Positions 6,108 to 15,034 are shown, counted from the first letter of the stretch. The stretch: 39,666 bases of DNA from an uncultured Pseudomonadota bacterium (GCA_947303585.1 CAMYYT010000010.1:1-39666), one strand, 5' to 3'. Translations and numbers: made by a program. Notes: generated by a model from the sequence alone, not told the origin.

Positions 6108-7574
6108 ATGGCAGAAAACACAAATATGTCTACGAACGAATTAGAAGCACGCTTGCAAAAGGCTGAAAACATTAAAAAGCGTGATGGGGTTGTTTGGAAA
6201 GATAAATTTGATCGTTCTCATAAAATTTGTGAAGCGCGCGAATTGGCAGATGGCACAGAAGTTAAACTGTGTGGTCGTGTAACTGCATTGCGTTGGTTGG
6301 GTAAATTAATGTTCGGTCGTATTTATGATATCGAAGCTGAAATTCAATTTTCTATGTCTCGTGAAGAAATAGGCGAAGAAGATTACAAGTTTATGAAAGC
6401 CAACGTAGATATGGGAGATTTTATCGGTATTACTGGTACGCTTTACCACACTACCGCTGGGGAATTAACAGTCAAAGTTTCTCATTATGATATATTATCC
6501 AAGGCTTTGCGTCCATTACCAGAAAAATTCCATGGATTAACAGATATGGAAACTCGCTATCGCCAAAGATATTTGGATATTATTTCAAATCCAGAATCTC
6601 GTGAAGCTTTGCTTGGTCGTTTCAAAATGACACAAAATTTGCGCGATTATATGAATAGACACGGTTTTTTGGAAATAGAAACACCGATTATGCAAAACAT
6701 TGCTTCTGGTGCGGCGGCTAAGCCATTTACGACGCATCACAATGCTTTGAACGCAGATTTTCAATTGCGTATTTCGCCTGAATTATTCTTAAAGGAAGCA
6801 ATTGGTGCGGGTTTTGACCGTGTTTACGAAGTTGCCAAAGATTTTCGTAACGAAGGTATGGATGCTATGCATTTGCAAGAATTTACAATGATAGAATGGT
6901 ATGCTGCATACTGGGATTACAAAAGAAACATTGAATTTACCTGGAATATGGTTCAAGAATTAATTCAAAAGGCTCGTGGCACTTTGCAGATTGAATTCCA
7001 AGGCACAATGTTAGATTTTTCTAAATATGAAATGATAGATTATACTGCCAAAATGAACGAATTATTTGGCTGTGATATTTTAGAATTTGATGATGTCAAT
7101 GTATTGCGTCAAAAACTGGTTGACGAAGGTATGTTCCCAATGGATGAATTGGAAGATTTGAAATCAATTCCGACATTGGTAGATTATGTCTACAAACGTA
7201 AAATCCGCAATCAAATAGTTCAACCAACATTCCTTTATAATTATCCAACATATATGGTACCACTTGCGCGCCATAATAACGAAGACGACCGCAGGTTAGA
7301 TATGTATCAACTATTGGTTGCTGGTGGCGAAATGTGCAAGGGATATTCGGAATTAGTAAACCCAATTCATCAATTGGCTGCGTTCGAAGAACAGGCAAAA
7401 AATATTGCCGGTGGCGAAGAAGAAGCCTTTAATCCTGATAATGATTTTGTGCGTGCTATGGAACACGGGTTTCCACCAATTTCTGGTGTGGGGTTGGGAA
7501 TTGATAGATTGGCTATGATTGTGTTTAACCAAGCAACCGCACGTGACGTAATCTTGTTCCCGATAATGAAATAA
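6108..7574 (+). CDS. lysS: Lysyl-tRNA synthetase, class II
   Basis: LysS charges tRNA-Lys. The 488-residue length is normal for the class II enzyme. An N-terminal OB-fold (about 50-150: VKLCGRVTALRWLGKLMFGRI, in two runs) binds the anticodon. The catalytic domain shows RYRQRYLDI, motif 1 around FLEIETPIMQ, motif 2 DFRNEGMDAMHLQEFTMIEWY (in two runs), and motif 3 GVGLGIDRLAMI near the C terminus. The ATG is preceded by ACCAAAAGGA. The next gene follows after 13 nt and is likely cotranscribed. Expression may be controlled by the leader terminator at 6055-6086. Confidence 0.97.
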   Translation: MAENTNMSTNELEARLQKAENIKKRDGVVWKDKFDRSHKICEARELADGTEVKLCGRVTALRWLGKLMFGRIYDIEAEIQFSMSREEIGEEDYKFMKANVDMGDFIGITGTLYHTTAGELTVKVSHYDILSKALRPLPEKFHGLTDMETRYRQRYLDIISNPESREALLGRFKMTQNLRDYMNRHGFLEIETPIMQNIASGAAAKPFTTHHNALNADFQLRISPELFLKEAIGAGFDRVYEVAKDFRNEGMDAMHLQEFTMIEWYAAYWDYKRNIEFTWNMVQELIQKARGTLQIEFQGTMLDFSKYEMIDYTAKMNELFGCDILEFDDVNVLRQKLVDEGMFPMDELEDLKSIPTLVDYVYKRKIRNQIVQPTFLYNYPTYMVPLARHNNEDDRRLDMYQLLVAGGEMCKGYSELVNPIHQLAAFEEQAKNIAGGEEEAFNPDNDFVRAMEHGFPPISGVGLGIDRLAMIVFNQATARDVILFPIMK

Positions 7575-7587
7575 AAGGTTTTTTGAT

Positions 7588-9006
7588 ATGCCAACGAATG
7601 CTGAAACCAAAGATGTTTTTCTTGCAACACGGTTGCAGGATGAAAAAAACAAAGAATTCATAGATTCTGCCTTGAAAGCGGGTCGTATTGACGAAGCTAC
7701 GCATGATTATTTAATTAGTCTGTATAGTGATTCTATGGATTGGTTTCGTGAAGTCTTTTTGTATATTGGCAAATGTTTTGGTGCACCAAAGGCGGCTGTG
7801 CATGTTTACGATTATGAAAACGATACTGCGATAAACACACCAATCGCCATAGTAGATATTAATCCTTTGGAACCCTATGTGGTCAATCATCGACTTGACG
7901 GGGACCCTATGCGCAATCAATTTTTTGTTGCAACCCAAGGACACAAAATAGATTTGGCTGTATCTTCTATTGTTACGGTTATTGTTGCGGCACAAAAAAA
8001 GGTTTCGCGCGCAATTGATAAAATTACTGGAAAATATTACAAGGATTATGTTAATGAAGTAGCACAGGCCGCTTATAGTGTTATTGTAAAAACACAACCT
8101 GTTGCGGCAGCTGAAGCTGTACGCGATAAAATTTTGGATAAATTTTCAAAAACTTTTATCACAGATGCATCTGCTGCAGTATTAGGAATTATTGGTTCAG
8201 GACATCAAAAAATAGCAGCGAATTTAGTGCGGGCTTTGGACAAAATAAGAACGCCTTATGCCAGACTTGGCGATGTATGGCGTATTAAATGTTTGTTTGA
8301 CTTGGTTCCCCAGGCGCGAACTTTCATAGAACGCATTTGCAACATGTGGCCAGATAAAATTATTGCTGTGCGCGACAGGTTTTTTGATATAACAAATCCG
8401 CGTGGATACAGGGATGCGAAATTGATTTTGAATATTGGCACCAAGGACAAAGTTGTTCCAATGGAAATCATTTGTCAGGTTCGTACCTTTTTTGAATTTG
8501 AACATCAAACCCATGTGTCTTACGAAAAAGTAAGGGTTGATGAAAATAAAAAAGAAAAGCAGGTAAAAACTGTGGCTTCTGTATCACAAGCAACTGAATT
8601 TTTACATGTCGAAGGTGTAAAGAAGTATAATTCGATGATTTGTGATTATGTGGAAAGCTTGTTTGATAGAATAGGTTGGAATATTTTATACAGCGACGGT
8701 AATGAAGATATGTTATTTGAAGGTTTTCCAAAAATATCTACTGTGTATTATCCGCAAAAAATCACAGATGCCATTATGGGCAAAGTTGACATTGCCGTGA
8801 GAAACGAAGTTTTTCATGTTCAAAATGCGCCTGCAAAATTGACGCGCGACCAAGAAATGAGAATCTTTAGATGGATGGCGCGTTTTATTTTGGTGACTGC
8901 TATGCCGTATTCTTATACGAATTGGTCTGTGAAAACAGATACGGTTGCTGGGAAATTTTTTAATTTTATTATGAAAGAATTGCAACGTTATTATAATAAA
9001 CAGTAG
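7588..9006 (+). CDS. RelA/SpoT-fold nucleotidyltransferase-like protein, catalytic motif degenerate
   Basis: The 472-residue product has a central region (about residues 200-315) that follows the (p)ppGpp synthetase fold. A GDVWRIKCLF stretch corresponds to the DIAGVRI strand. RDRFFDITNPRGY (Gly273-Tyr274) corresponds to the DYI-PK-NGY block. MEIICQVRT (Gln297-Arg299) corresponds to the E-x-Q-x-R-T block, followed by FEFEHQTHVSYEK like the usual W-x-x-xEH-x-xYK. In the canonical motif the catalytic Glu is two residues before Gln; here that position is Ile, and the only nearby Glu is four before. The Ser-x-x-His after GY is also absent. It may have lost alarmone synthesis or use another substrate. 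It follows lysS by 13 nt with an AAAAGG site. The N- and C-terminal thirds are unrecognised. Confidence 0.6.
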   Translation: MPTNAETKDVFLATRLQDEKNKEFIDSALKAGRIDEATHDYLISLYSDSMDWFREVFLYIGKCFGAPKAAVHVYDYENDTAINTPIAIVDINPLEPYVVNHRLDGDPMRNQFFVATQGHKIDLAVSSIVTVIVAAQKKVSRAIDKITGKYYKDYVNEVAQAAYSVIVKTQPVAAAEAVRDKILDKFSKTFITDASAAVLGIIGSGHQKIAANLVRALDKIRTPYARLGDVWRIKCLFDLVPQARTFIERICNMWPDKIIAVRDRFFDITNPRGYRDAKLILNIGTKDKVVPMEIICQVRTFFEFEHQTHVSYEKVRVDENKKEKQVKTVASVSQATEFLHVEGVKKYNSMICDYVESLFDRIGWNILYSDGNEDMLFEGFPKISTVYYPQKITDAIMGKVDIAVRNEVFHVQNAPAKLTRDQEMRIFRWMARFILVTAMPYSYTNWSVKTDTVAGKFFNFIMKELQRYYNKQ

Positions 9007-9060
9007 TGTTTTTTATTCTTATTATATTTGCTTGCGTTTTGTTTCTAAATTGCTGTAAAA

Positions 9061-9094
9061 TATAATCAGGTTATTGATGGGTTATACAATAACC
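9061..9094 (+). promoter_or_regulatory. -10 box and inverted repeat upstream of the cold-shock-domain gene
   Basis: A perfect TATAAT lies at 9061-9066 with no good -35 at normal spacing. Immediately downstream GGTTATTG (9069-9076) and CAATAACC (9087-9094) are an exact 8-bp inverted repeat around a 10-nt loop. It overlaps the expected transcription start, so it could be an operator or a 5' RNA hairpin. An AAAGGA site precedes the ATG at 9124. Confidence 0.5.
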
Positions 9095-9123
9095 ATTAAC
9101 AAAAGCATGGAAAGGATTTTATT

Positions 9124-9468
9124 ATGCGTCAAGGAAAGGTTAAATGGTACAACGGTAAAAAATGTTTTGGTTTTATTGAACCAGACACTCCAAATGAAGA
9201 TGGAAACAAAGATGATGTTTTTGTTCATTCTTCTGCATTAAAGGCGGCAGATATTCGCTTTTTGAACGAAAACGATATCGTTGAATTTGAAGAAGAAGTT
9301 CGTAACGGAAAATTATCTGTCACAACATTGAAATTAATTCAAAGGGATGAAGAATCTGCAAAAAGATTCCATGAACGTCGTGCTGAACGCAGACGCGCCC
9401 GCGAAGAAAGAAAATCTCGCGAAGAACACAAAGAAAAACGTTCGGGATTTGCTTTCTGGAAAAAATAA
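9124..9468 (+). CDS. Cold-shock-domain protein with basic/charged C-terminal tail
   Basis: Residues 1-70 form a cold-shock (OB-fold, nucleic-acid-binding) domain: GKVKWYNGKKCFGFIEPD with the RNP1-type KCFGFI, then DDVFVHSSAL as RNP2. RNP1 usually reads KGFGFI; the first Gly is Cys here. The C-terminal 40 residues are a highly charged Arg/Glu-rich helix (RRAERRRAREERKSREE) not found in the small CspA type. The protein is 114 residues, against about 70 for CspA. An RNA-chaperone role is inferred from the domain. It is monocistronic with its own upstream inverted repeat and a terminator shared with xerC. Confidence 0.88.
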   Translation: MRQGKVKWYNGKKCFGFIEPDTPNEDGNKDDVFVHSSALKAADIRFLNENDIVEFEEEVRNGKLSVTTLKLIQRDEESAKRFHERRAERRRAREERKSREEHKEKRSGFAFWKK

Positions 9469-9487
9469 TTTGAAGCAATTACAAAAA

Positions 9488-9511
9488 AAACGCCTGACTG
9501 GGCGTTTTTTT
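9488..9511. terminator. Bidirectional terminator between csp gene and xerC
   Basis: AAACGCC (9488-9494) and GGCGTTT (9501-9507) pair around TGACTG. A T-run lies on the plus side and an A-run on the other, so it serves both converging genes. Confidence 0.85.
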
Positions 9512-10428
9512 TAATCATCATTATTTGCTAATGGATGGGCGTGCTTATATGCGTCCATAATTTCTGCCATGTTAACTTTTGTGTATAATTGGGTTGTAGA
9601 CAAAGATGAATGCCCCAATAATTCTTGCAGACTGCGTAAATCTGCGCCCCCTGCGAGCAAGGCAGTTGCAAAAGTATGACGCAATGCGTGTGGCGTTACA
9701 TAATCTGGTAATTGTAAATAATGGCGCAAGTTTTCAATAACTTTCTCTGCCATGCGTGGCGACATAGGAAGTCCACGCACGCTGCGAAACAGCGGGTCAT
9801 TATCTCGTGTGCCGTATGGATTTATCTTCATATATTTTTCAATCGCAGTATTTACAGCGGGTAATACAGGAACAATGCGTTCTTTGTTTCCTTTGCCAAC
9901 AATGCGCAAAGAATTTGGCGCACCAATAACATCTATGTTTTTTAACGACAACGCTTCGCTTATACGCAATCCGCAACCAAATATCAAAACCACCAAAGCC
10001 CAATCGCGCGCAGCAATCCAAGGTTCGTTCATATCTATTGCCCGAATCGCGCCATGCATATCGGCAACATCTGTTGTTTCGATGGCTTTGGATAGTTTGC
10101 GTGGTACCTTGGGCGAAGATATTAAACCAATTGCTTCGTTTTGAATATTTTTATATCGCCCCAACCATTTATAAAAAGTTCGCAAAGACGATAATGCGCG
10201 CGCGGTAGATTTGTGGGTTAATTCGCGTTTTGCGCGGTCAGCCAGCCAACCACGAAAAGAAAAAGTATCACATTTGCCAACATCTGCCAAACTGACTGTA
10301 CCATCGTTAAAACGCGCAAAAAAATTTATAAAATCACGAATGTCGCTTTCGTATGCGGATGCAGTATGTGTTGAATAATTTTTCGTATTCAACAAATAAT
10401 CTACAAATTCAGCAATTACTTCGTTCAT
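9511..10428 (-). CDS. xerC: Tyrosine recombinase XerC
   Basis: The 305-residue product has the N-terminal SAM-like core-binding domain (about 1-90) and a C-terminal catalytic domain with all signatures. These are Arg in FGCGLRISEALSL, Lys in VGKGNKERIVPV, HALRHTFATAL (His-x-x-Arg), LGHSSLSTTQLY with His, and the nucleophilic Tyr. XerC with XerD resolves chromosome dimers at dif. I call it XerC rather than a phage integrase on length, on motif spacing and on the housekeeping context; XerD cannot be strictly excluded. Its ATG overlaps the stop of the upstream SIMPL gene by four bases, so the two are coupled. Confidence 0.88.
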   Translation of the reverse strand: MNEVIAEFVDYLLNTKNYSTHTASAYESDIRDFINFFARFNDGTVSLADVGKCDTFSFRGWLADRAKRELTHKSTARALSSLRTFYKWLGRYKNIQNEAIGLISSPKVPRKLSKAIETTDVADMHGAIRAIDMNEPWIAARDWALVVLIFGCGLRISEALSLKNIDVIGAPNSLRIVGKGNKERIVPVLPAVNTAIEKYMKINPYGTRDNDPLFRSVRGLPMSPRMAEKVIENLRHYLQLPDYVTPHALRHTFATALLAGGADLRSLQELLGHSSLSTTQLYTKVNMAEIMDAYKHAHPLANNDD

Positions 10429-11165
10429 TTTATTTCAAAAGTTGCAGATACATTGACTGTGATTTCTGTGTCTTTGCCAACAATGCTGCCACCTGTGTCA
10501 AAAGCCGCAGATTCCGTCATTGCCATTTTTGCGCCCATCAGCCTGTAATTAGCCATAGGGCGTTCTTGATAAGAAGCGTTACCATAAGATACAGACAACA
10601 ATTTACCTGCTTTGTTCTTTGGTGCAACCAACGCGTTTGCGCGCGCGCGTGCATCTTCTACTGCTGCGCCCAAACATTTTTCCATTATTGGTTTTAATGT
10701 TTCGCTGCTTGTAAACATATGTAAATTGTTTGCAAAAACATCTTCTTGACCCGCGTATTTATTTAATACAGACGCAATAATTTCAGGGTCTTTTGCAGAA
10801 ACTTCTACTGCAATAACGGTCTCTACGCCCAATGTTTCGTCTTGTTCCAGAGCGCGATTCCATTTAGTTTTTTCATAAGAATTAAATTCTGTTGTTTGCA
10901 TTTGCACATCAATAGTTTTCAAATAATCAGTAATAGCCGCCATTTTTTCAGTTGCTTTCTTCATAGACACAGCAGCGTTTTTATCAAGTGTTTTGACACG
11001 CAAAGTAATAGCAGTTCTGTCTTTTGGTGCGGTTGTCAAACATTCACCATTAACATTTATTGTGCGAATTTCACTTGATCTTGCGATATCTTTTGTTGTT
11101 TCTACAAACACAAAACCCAACAATAAACAAAGCAACAATACTTTTAATTGATTTTTTTTATCCAT
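10425..11165 (-). CDS. SIMPL-domain (DUF541/YggE-like) exported protein
   Basis: The 246-residue product has a hydrophobic leader (LKVLLLCLLLGFVFVETT, about residues 7-24) and then a SIMPL/DUF541-type domain. That domain shows an initial beta strand (IRTINVNGECLTTAPKD), repeated Ala/Lys-rich helices with KATEKMAAI, and the late DARARANALVAP and GSIVGKDTEITVNVSATFEI blocks typical of YggE/BP26 proteins. The fold is periplasmic and assembles into channel-like oligomers in characterised members; the biological role here is unknown. GGAGAGAG precedes the ATG. The gene sits 19 nt after trpS and overlaps xerC. Confidence 0.82.
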   Translation of the reverse strand: MDKKNQLKVLLLCLLLGFVFVETTKDIARSSEIRTINVNGECLTTAPKDRTAITLRVKTLDKNAAVSMKKATEKMAAITDYLKTIDVQMQTTEFNSYEKTKWNRALEQDETLGVETVIAVEVSAKDPEIIASVLNKYAGQEDVFANNLHMFTSSETLKPIMEKCLGAAVEDARARANALVAPKNKAGKLLSVSYGNASYQERPMANYRLMGAKMAMTESAAFDTGGSIVGKDTEITVNVSATFEIK

Positions 11166-11184
11166 TTCTCTCTCCTTTTATAGT

Positions 11185-12234
11185 TTAATTAAAATAATCC
11201 AATTTCATTGCATGTTTTACTTCGGATATGGTTTGTGCAGCGGCTTCACGAGCTTTCGCAGTTCCTGTACGCAAAATTTCCATTACAGAATCAGTATCTC
11301 GAGCAAACATTTCGCGTCTTTCACGAATTGGACGCAGAGTTTCTTGTAAAACTTCGTTCAAGAATTTTTTTACTTTTACATCACCCAAACCACCTCGTTC
11401 ATAATGTGCTGCCAATTCTGCATAGTTTGCATATTCTGGCAAGAATGCGGCAAAGTGTTCCGGTTTAGCAAACACGGACAAGTAAATAAAAACAGGGTTA
11501 TCTTTTGTATTGCCAGGGTCTTCAATGCGTAAATGTTTTGGATCTGTGAACATTGTTTTTACGCGTGCGGCAACTGCATCCGCAGAATCTTTAAGATAAA
11601 TACAGTTGTTTAATGATTTGCCCATTTTGGCATTTCCATCTGTTCCTGGTAATCTGGCTGCCATGTTGGATTCAGGAACAATCATTTTTACAGGTTTTAA
11701 AACTTCGCTGTATATCGAATTAAATTTGTGAACAATTTCATTTGTTTGTTCAATCATTGGTGCCTGGTCATCACCAACAGGGACAATGTTCGCTTTGAAT
11801 GCGGTTATGTCTGCGGCTTGTGAAATAGGGTATGTAAAAAAGCCTACAGGAACGCCATTTGCAAATTTTTCTTTTTGGCTGATTTCTGTTTTTACAGTTG
11901 GATTGCGTTGTAATCGTGCAACCGTCACTAAATTCATATAATAGAAAGTTAATTCAGTTAATTCAGGTATCTCAGATTGAATAAACATAATTGTTTTATC
12001 TGGATCATATCCAACTGCCAACATATCCAATGCAACCTCTATGACATTACGTCTTACTTTGTCAGGATCGTCGAAATTATCGGTTAAGCCTTGGGCATCA
12101 GCAATCATACCATACATGTTTTTATAATCGTACGTGTTCTGCACCAATACATTGTTTTGTAATGCACCACAAAGATGTCCGATGTGCAACGGACCAGTAG
12201 GGCGTATCCCAGTTAAAACAATTTTATCATCCAT
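11185..12234 (-). CDS. trpS: Tryptophanyl-tRNA synthetase
   Basis: TrpS, a class I synthetase, charges tRNA-Trp. The start is placed at the ATG at 12234 (MDDKIVLTGIRPTGPLHIGH) because AAAGG precedes it at normal spacing and the family begins at this point. An upstream in-frame extension runs into the terminator of rpsD. The resulting 349 residues are close to the bacterial norm. Signatures are TGIRPTGPLHIGHL (HIGH motif), GDDQAPMIEQTNEI, and AKMGKSLNN (KMSKS variant KMGKS). It appears to head a trpS-SIMPL-xerC transcript. Confidence 0.95.
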   Translation of the reverse strand: MDDKIVLTGIRPTGPLHIGHLCGALQNNVLVQNTYDYKNMYGMIADAQGLTDNFDDPDKVRRNVIEVALDMLAVGYDPDKTIMFIQSEIPELTELTFYYMNLVTVARLQRNPTVKTEISQKEKFANGVPVGFFTYPISQAADITAFKANIVPVGDDQAPMIEQTNEIVHKFNSIYSEVLKPVKMIVPESNMAARLPGTDGNAKMGKSLNNCIYLKDSADAVAARVKTMFTDPKHLRIEDPGNTKDNPVFIYLSVFAKPEHFAAFLPEYANYAELAAHYERGGLGDVKVKKFLNEVLQETLRPIRERREMFARDTDSVMEILRTGTAKAREAAAQTISEVKHAMKLDYFN

Positions 12235-12295
12235 ATTTATTACCTTTTTACTTATCAAGACGATAATAACACTTTCGTATAAAAAATTCCAATAA

Positions 12296-12320
12296 AAAAT
12301 CCCGCACAAAGCGGGATTTT
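12296..12320 (-). terminator. Terminator after rpsD
   Basis: Arms AAAATCCCGC and GCGGGATTTT around ACAAA. On the minus strand the hairpin lies 20 nt past the rpsD stop and is followed by a T-rich run. Confidence 0.82.
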
Positions 12321-12339
12321 ATAATCTGCATATTTACTA

Positions 12340-12972
12340 TTAACGAGAATAGAATTCGACGACCAATTCTGGTTGCATTTGCACAGGATATGGAACATCT
12401 TCAAAAGCAGGTACACGAGTAAATGTTGCTGTGAAAGCATTGCTGTCTACTGTGATGTAATCTGGGAAGTTGCGTTCGCCGGATTCCAAAGCCAACACTA
12501 CCAAAGGCATTTGCTTTGCTTTTTCGCTGACAGTAATGACATCACCTGGATTAACGCGATAAGAAGCGATTTTAACGCGTTTGCCGTTTACATAAATGTG
12601 ACCGTGGCTTACCAATTGACGAGCAGAGAACACTGTTGGGGCCAATTTAGAACGATATACAACGGCATCAAGACGTCTTTCCAACAAACCAATCAAGTTT
12701 TCAGGTGCGTCGCCTTTCATATTTTCTGCTTCTGCATAGTAAGCATGGAATTTCTTTTCACCAATATTACCATAATACCCCTTCAAAGTCTGTTTAGCGC
12801 GCATCTGTTTTGCGTAATCAGAAGATGAAGCCCCACGGGAAGTTGGGCCATGTTGTCCTGGTTTATATTTGCGTTTATTAAATGGGGATTTAGCTTGACC
12901 CCAAAGATTGCAACCCAAAGAACGGGCAATCTTTAATTTGCGTGTGCTGCGTTTTGCACCAGCTCTAGCCAT
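12340..12972 (-). CDS. rpsD: 30S ribosomal protein S4
   Basis: S4 nucleates 30S assembly by binding the 5' domain of 16S rRNA. The 210-residue product starts MARAGAKRSTRKLKIARSLG and contains KYKPGQHGP, LKGYYGNIGEKKF, and an S4 RNA-binding domain at about 100-160 with RRLDAVVYRSKLAPTVFSAR and QLVSHGHIYVNGKRVKIASY. The ending VQMQPELVVEFYSR is typical of alphaproteobacterial S4. The ATG has AAAAGGA at normal spacing. It is monocistronic between two terminators, with a leader of roughly 110 nt that could hold autoregulatory structure. Confidence 0.98.
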   Translation of the reverse strand: MARAGAKRSTRKLKIARSLGCNLWGQAKSPFNKRKYKPGQHGPTSRGASSSDYAKQMRAKQTLKGYYGNIGEKKFHAYYAEAENMKGDAPENLIGLLERRLDAVVYRSKLAPTVFSARQLVSHGHIYVNGKRVKIASYRVNPGDVITVSEKAKQMPLVVLALESGERNFPDYITVDSNAFTATFTRVPAFEDVPYPVQMQPELVVEFYSR

Positions 12973-13088
12973 AATTTATCCTTTTAGTTTTTGGTTTTTT
13001 ATTGTGCCAAACATTCCACAGAATCCTTATCTCTGACGGGACCAAAAGACACCACAGATTAATCAGTTCTGGTTATTCAGCAACGCAT

Positions 13089-13116
13089 ATTTTATACATA
13101 TTTCTACAAATTGCAA
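13089..13116 (-). promoter_or_regulatory. Candidate rpsD promoter
   Basis: Minus strand TTGCAA (13111-13116) and TAAAAT (13089-13094) with a 16-nt spacer, just beyond the rnj terminator. It implies a leader of about 110 nt before the rpsD ATG. Confidence 0.5.
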
Positions 13117-13121
13117 GAAAA

Positions 13122-13141
13122 ATCCGCCCAACGGGCGGTTT
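13122..13141 (-). terminator. Terminator after rnj
   Basis: On the minus strand AACCGCCC, GTT, then GGGCGG and a T-rich run follow the rnj stop directly. The stem is near-identical to the hairpin at 4431-4450. Confidence 0.82.
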
Positions 13142-14887
13142 TTACTTTAACACAAAATGAACGCTGTATTGTGGTTTTTTGTCTGCGCCCAAAGATGCGC
13201 GAATAACTTTGTTAGAAGCCACCTGAACGGCTTTTTTAAGATTGTCCTGATTTTTGCGTTCTGTCTTTGTTAAATTATCGATTGCATTAGTAATTTCAAT
13301 CTGAATTTGGCGTTTCATAAAACCGGTGTCATCAGATTCAAATATGCCCGCGCTTGATACTTCGGGAATACCTTTGAGAAAACCTTTTTTATCAACCGGC
13401 AAAGTGACAAATATTGCGCCGTTCGAAGCAATCTTTTTGCGGTTTTTATATACAGGGTCATCAGTGCTGCGTTCTGTTTCGCCTTCCATAACGATATAGC
13501 CCGTTTGGATGCTTTCGCAAACATACGGTTCAACGCCGTCTTTTAACGCAACGATATCGCCATTGTGAACCAACATCATATGTTTTGCCCCACCACGTTC
13601 CATTGCCATTTTACCGTTTAGCATTTCAGAAATATATTCGCCGTGCATTGGAATAGAAACCTGCGGATGAACCATATCATAGAATCTTTCAAATTCTGGT
13701 CTGCCTGCGTGACCAGATGCGTGAAGATTATCTGTATCAAATATAGTAAATGTTTTTATGCCCATACGCGCCAATTTGTTGTAAAGGAAAGACACATCTT
13801 GTTCGCGACCTGGAATAATAATCGCGCTGAATACAACTGTGTCGGTTGGCATCAATTTCAATTCTTTTACATGCCCATTGCAAAGACGTGTTAACATAGC
13901 AAACTTTTCACCCTGTGAACCAGTTAAAAATATCGCTTGTTTTTCAGCAGGCAAATCTTTGATTTCATCAAAAGTATAAACATCATCTTTGTCGAGATAT
14001 CCGTATTCTATACCGATTTCACGGAATTCTGGCAAGCCCACATATGGCACAGGGTTAGGATTACTGCGTTCTTTGATGCAAGCAACGCGTCCTGCTGCGC
14101 GGGCTGCTTCGCTAAACATCTTGATGCGTGCCAAACTGCGAGAATATCCAGTTACCAAAACACGTCCCGGAGCATTCCTCATAATTTCAGTCAAAGTTTC
14201 ACGAACTTGAATTTCTGTGGTTTGTGGGGTCTGTCTTTCGGTGGACGTAGAATCACAAACACAAGCCAACAATTTTGGGTCAGACCCAATTTCTTGTAAT
14301 CTTGCGTAATCAGTTCCTGGTTCAATAGGGTTGTCGTCATTGAATGTCCAGTCTCCGGTGTGTAAAATTTTTCCTGCTGGTGTTTTTATGATTAACATCT
14401 GTGCTTCAGGAACAGAGTGTGAAACATGGAAAGTTTCCACAACAAACGGGTCAAGTTTTAATTCTGCACCACTTGCATCAAATTCAACGATATCTTTTTC
14501 TGGGTTGTAATCCATTTCAATACCATTAAATGTTCTGCGTAAAATTTCAGCCGGAAAACGTGTGCAATATATTGGTTTCCTGAACTTTGGCCAAATGAAT
14601 TTTAATGCACCAATATGGTCTTCGTGTCCGTGTGTTACAATGAAAGCAACCACATCTTTTTTGTGTTTTTCCAACCAAGATGTATCACAATATTGAACAT
14701 CTCCGGCACCAATTTCTTCTTCCAAGAAGCCCATACCGCAATCAACGATTAAATACTTGCCTTTGTATTTATAAACATACATATTTTGACCGACATGTTC
14801 CAATCCGCCCAAAGCCATAAAATACATTTTGTCATCATTTTTATCAGATTCGTGTACGATTGCTTCTTCAACTTTTACTTTTACCAT
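13142..14887 (-). CDS. rnj: Ribonuclease J
   Basis: RNase J is a metallo-beta-lactamase/beta-CASP nuclease with 5'-3' exo- and endonuclease activity in mRNA decay and rRNA maturation. The metal site is plain: IVTHGHEDHIGALKF (HxHxDH), FHVSHSVPEA, LHTGDWTFND and CDSTSTE. The beta-CASP block GRVLVTGYSRSLARI and a C-terminal domain follow. The ATG at 14887 is chosen because AAAGGA precedes it at 9 nt and family proteins begin just before this; a TTG 33 bases further up has no site. The length of 581 is slightly longer than usual (about 555). Alphaproteobacteria commonly carry RNase J alongside RNase E. Confidence 0.95.
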   Translation of the reverse strand: MVKVKVEEAIVHESDKNDDKMYFMALGGLEHVGQNMYVYKYKGKYLIVDCGMGFLEEEIGAGDVQYCDTSWLEKHKKDVVAFIVTHGHEDHIGALKFIWPKFRKPIYCTRFPAEILRRTFNGIEMDYNPEKDIVEFDASGAELKLDPFVVETFHVSHSVPEAQMLIIKTPAGKILHTGDWTFNDDNPIEPGTDYARLQEIGSDPKLLACVCDSTSTERQTPQTTEIQVRETLTEIMRNAPGRVLVTGYSRSLARIKMFSEAARAAGRVACIKERSNPNPVPYVGLPEFREIGIEYGYLDKDDVYTFDEIKDLPAEKQAIFLTGSQGEKFAMLTRLCNGHVKELKLMPTDTVVFSAIIIPGREQDVSFLYNKLARMGIKTFTIFDTDNLHASGHAGRPEFERFYDMVHPQVSIPMHGEYISEMLNGKMAMERGGAKHMMLVHNGDIVALKDGVEPYVCESIQTGYIVMEGETERSTDDPVYKNRKKIASNGAIFVTLPVDKKGFLKGIPEVSSAGIFESDDTGFMKRQIQIEITNAIDNLTKTERKNQDNLKKAVQVASNKVIRASLGADKKPQYSVHFVLK

Positions 14888-14920
14888 AATGTATAATCCT
14901 TTGTAGTTTATTACGCGCAA

Positions 14921-14949
14921 ATGCTATCTAAATCCAGCGATAAAATCAA
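14921..14949 (-). promoter_or_regulatory. Candidate rnj promoter
   Basis: Minus strand TTGATT (14944-14949) and TAGCAT (14921-14926, 4 of 6), 17-nt spacer. It lies in the divergent gap shared with the gene at 15035. That gap also has a perfect plus-strand TTGACA at 14968-14973, but without a convincing -10 at normal spacing. Confidence 0.42.
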
Positions 14950-15034
14950 GAATTTTTTAATATGTTCTTGACAATCGTGCTGTGTATGCTAGCTTTTTTC
15001 AGCGAATATCTATTAAAAACATAGGAAACAAAAA

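Noticed and set aside
9511..10428. Phage or island integrase
   Set aside because: Length, motif spacing and coupling to housekeeping genes fit XerC; no att sites or mobile genes are adjacent, although the tRNA-tail repeats elsewhere made this worth considering.
14888..14920. rnj starting at the upstream TTG near 14920
   Set aside because: It has no Shine-Dalgarno and lies before the family N terminus; the ATG at 14887 has AAAGGA at proper distance.
14968..14990. Promoter TTGACA with TATGCT for the gene at 15035
   Set aside because: The spacer is only 11 nt, too short for a functional sigma-70 promoter; no better -10 was found.
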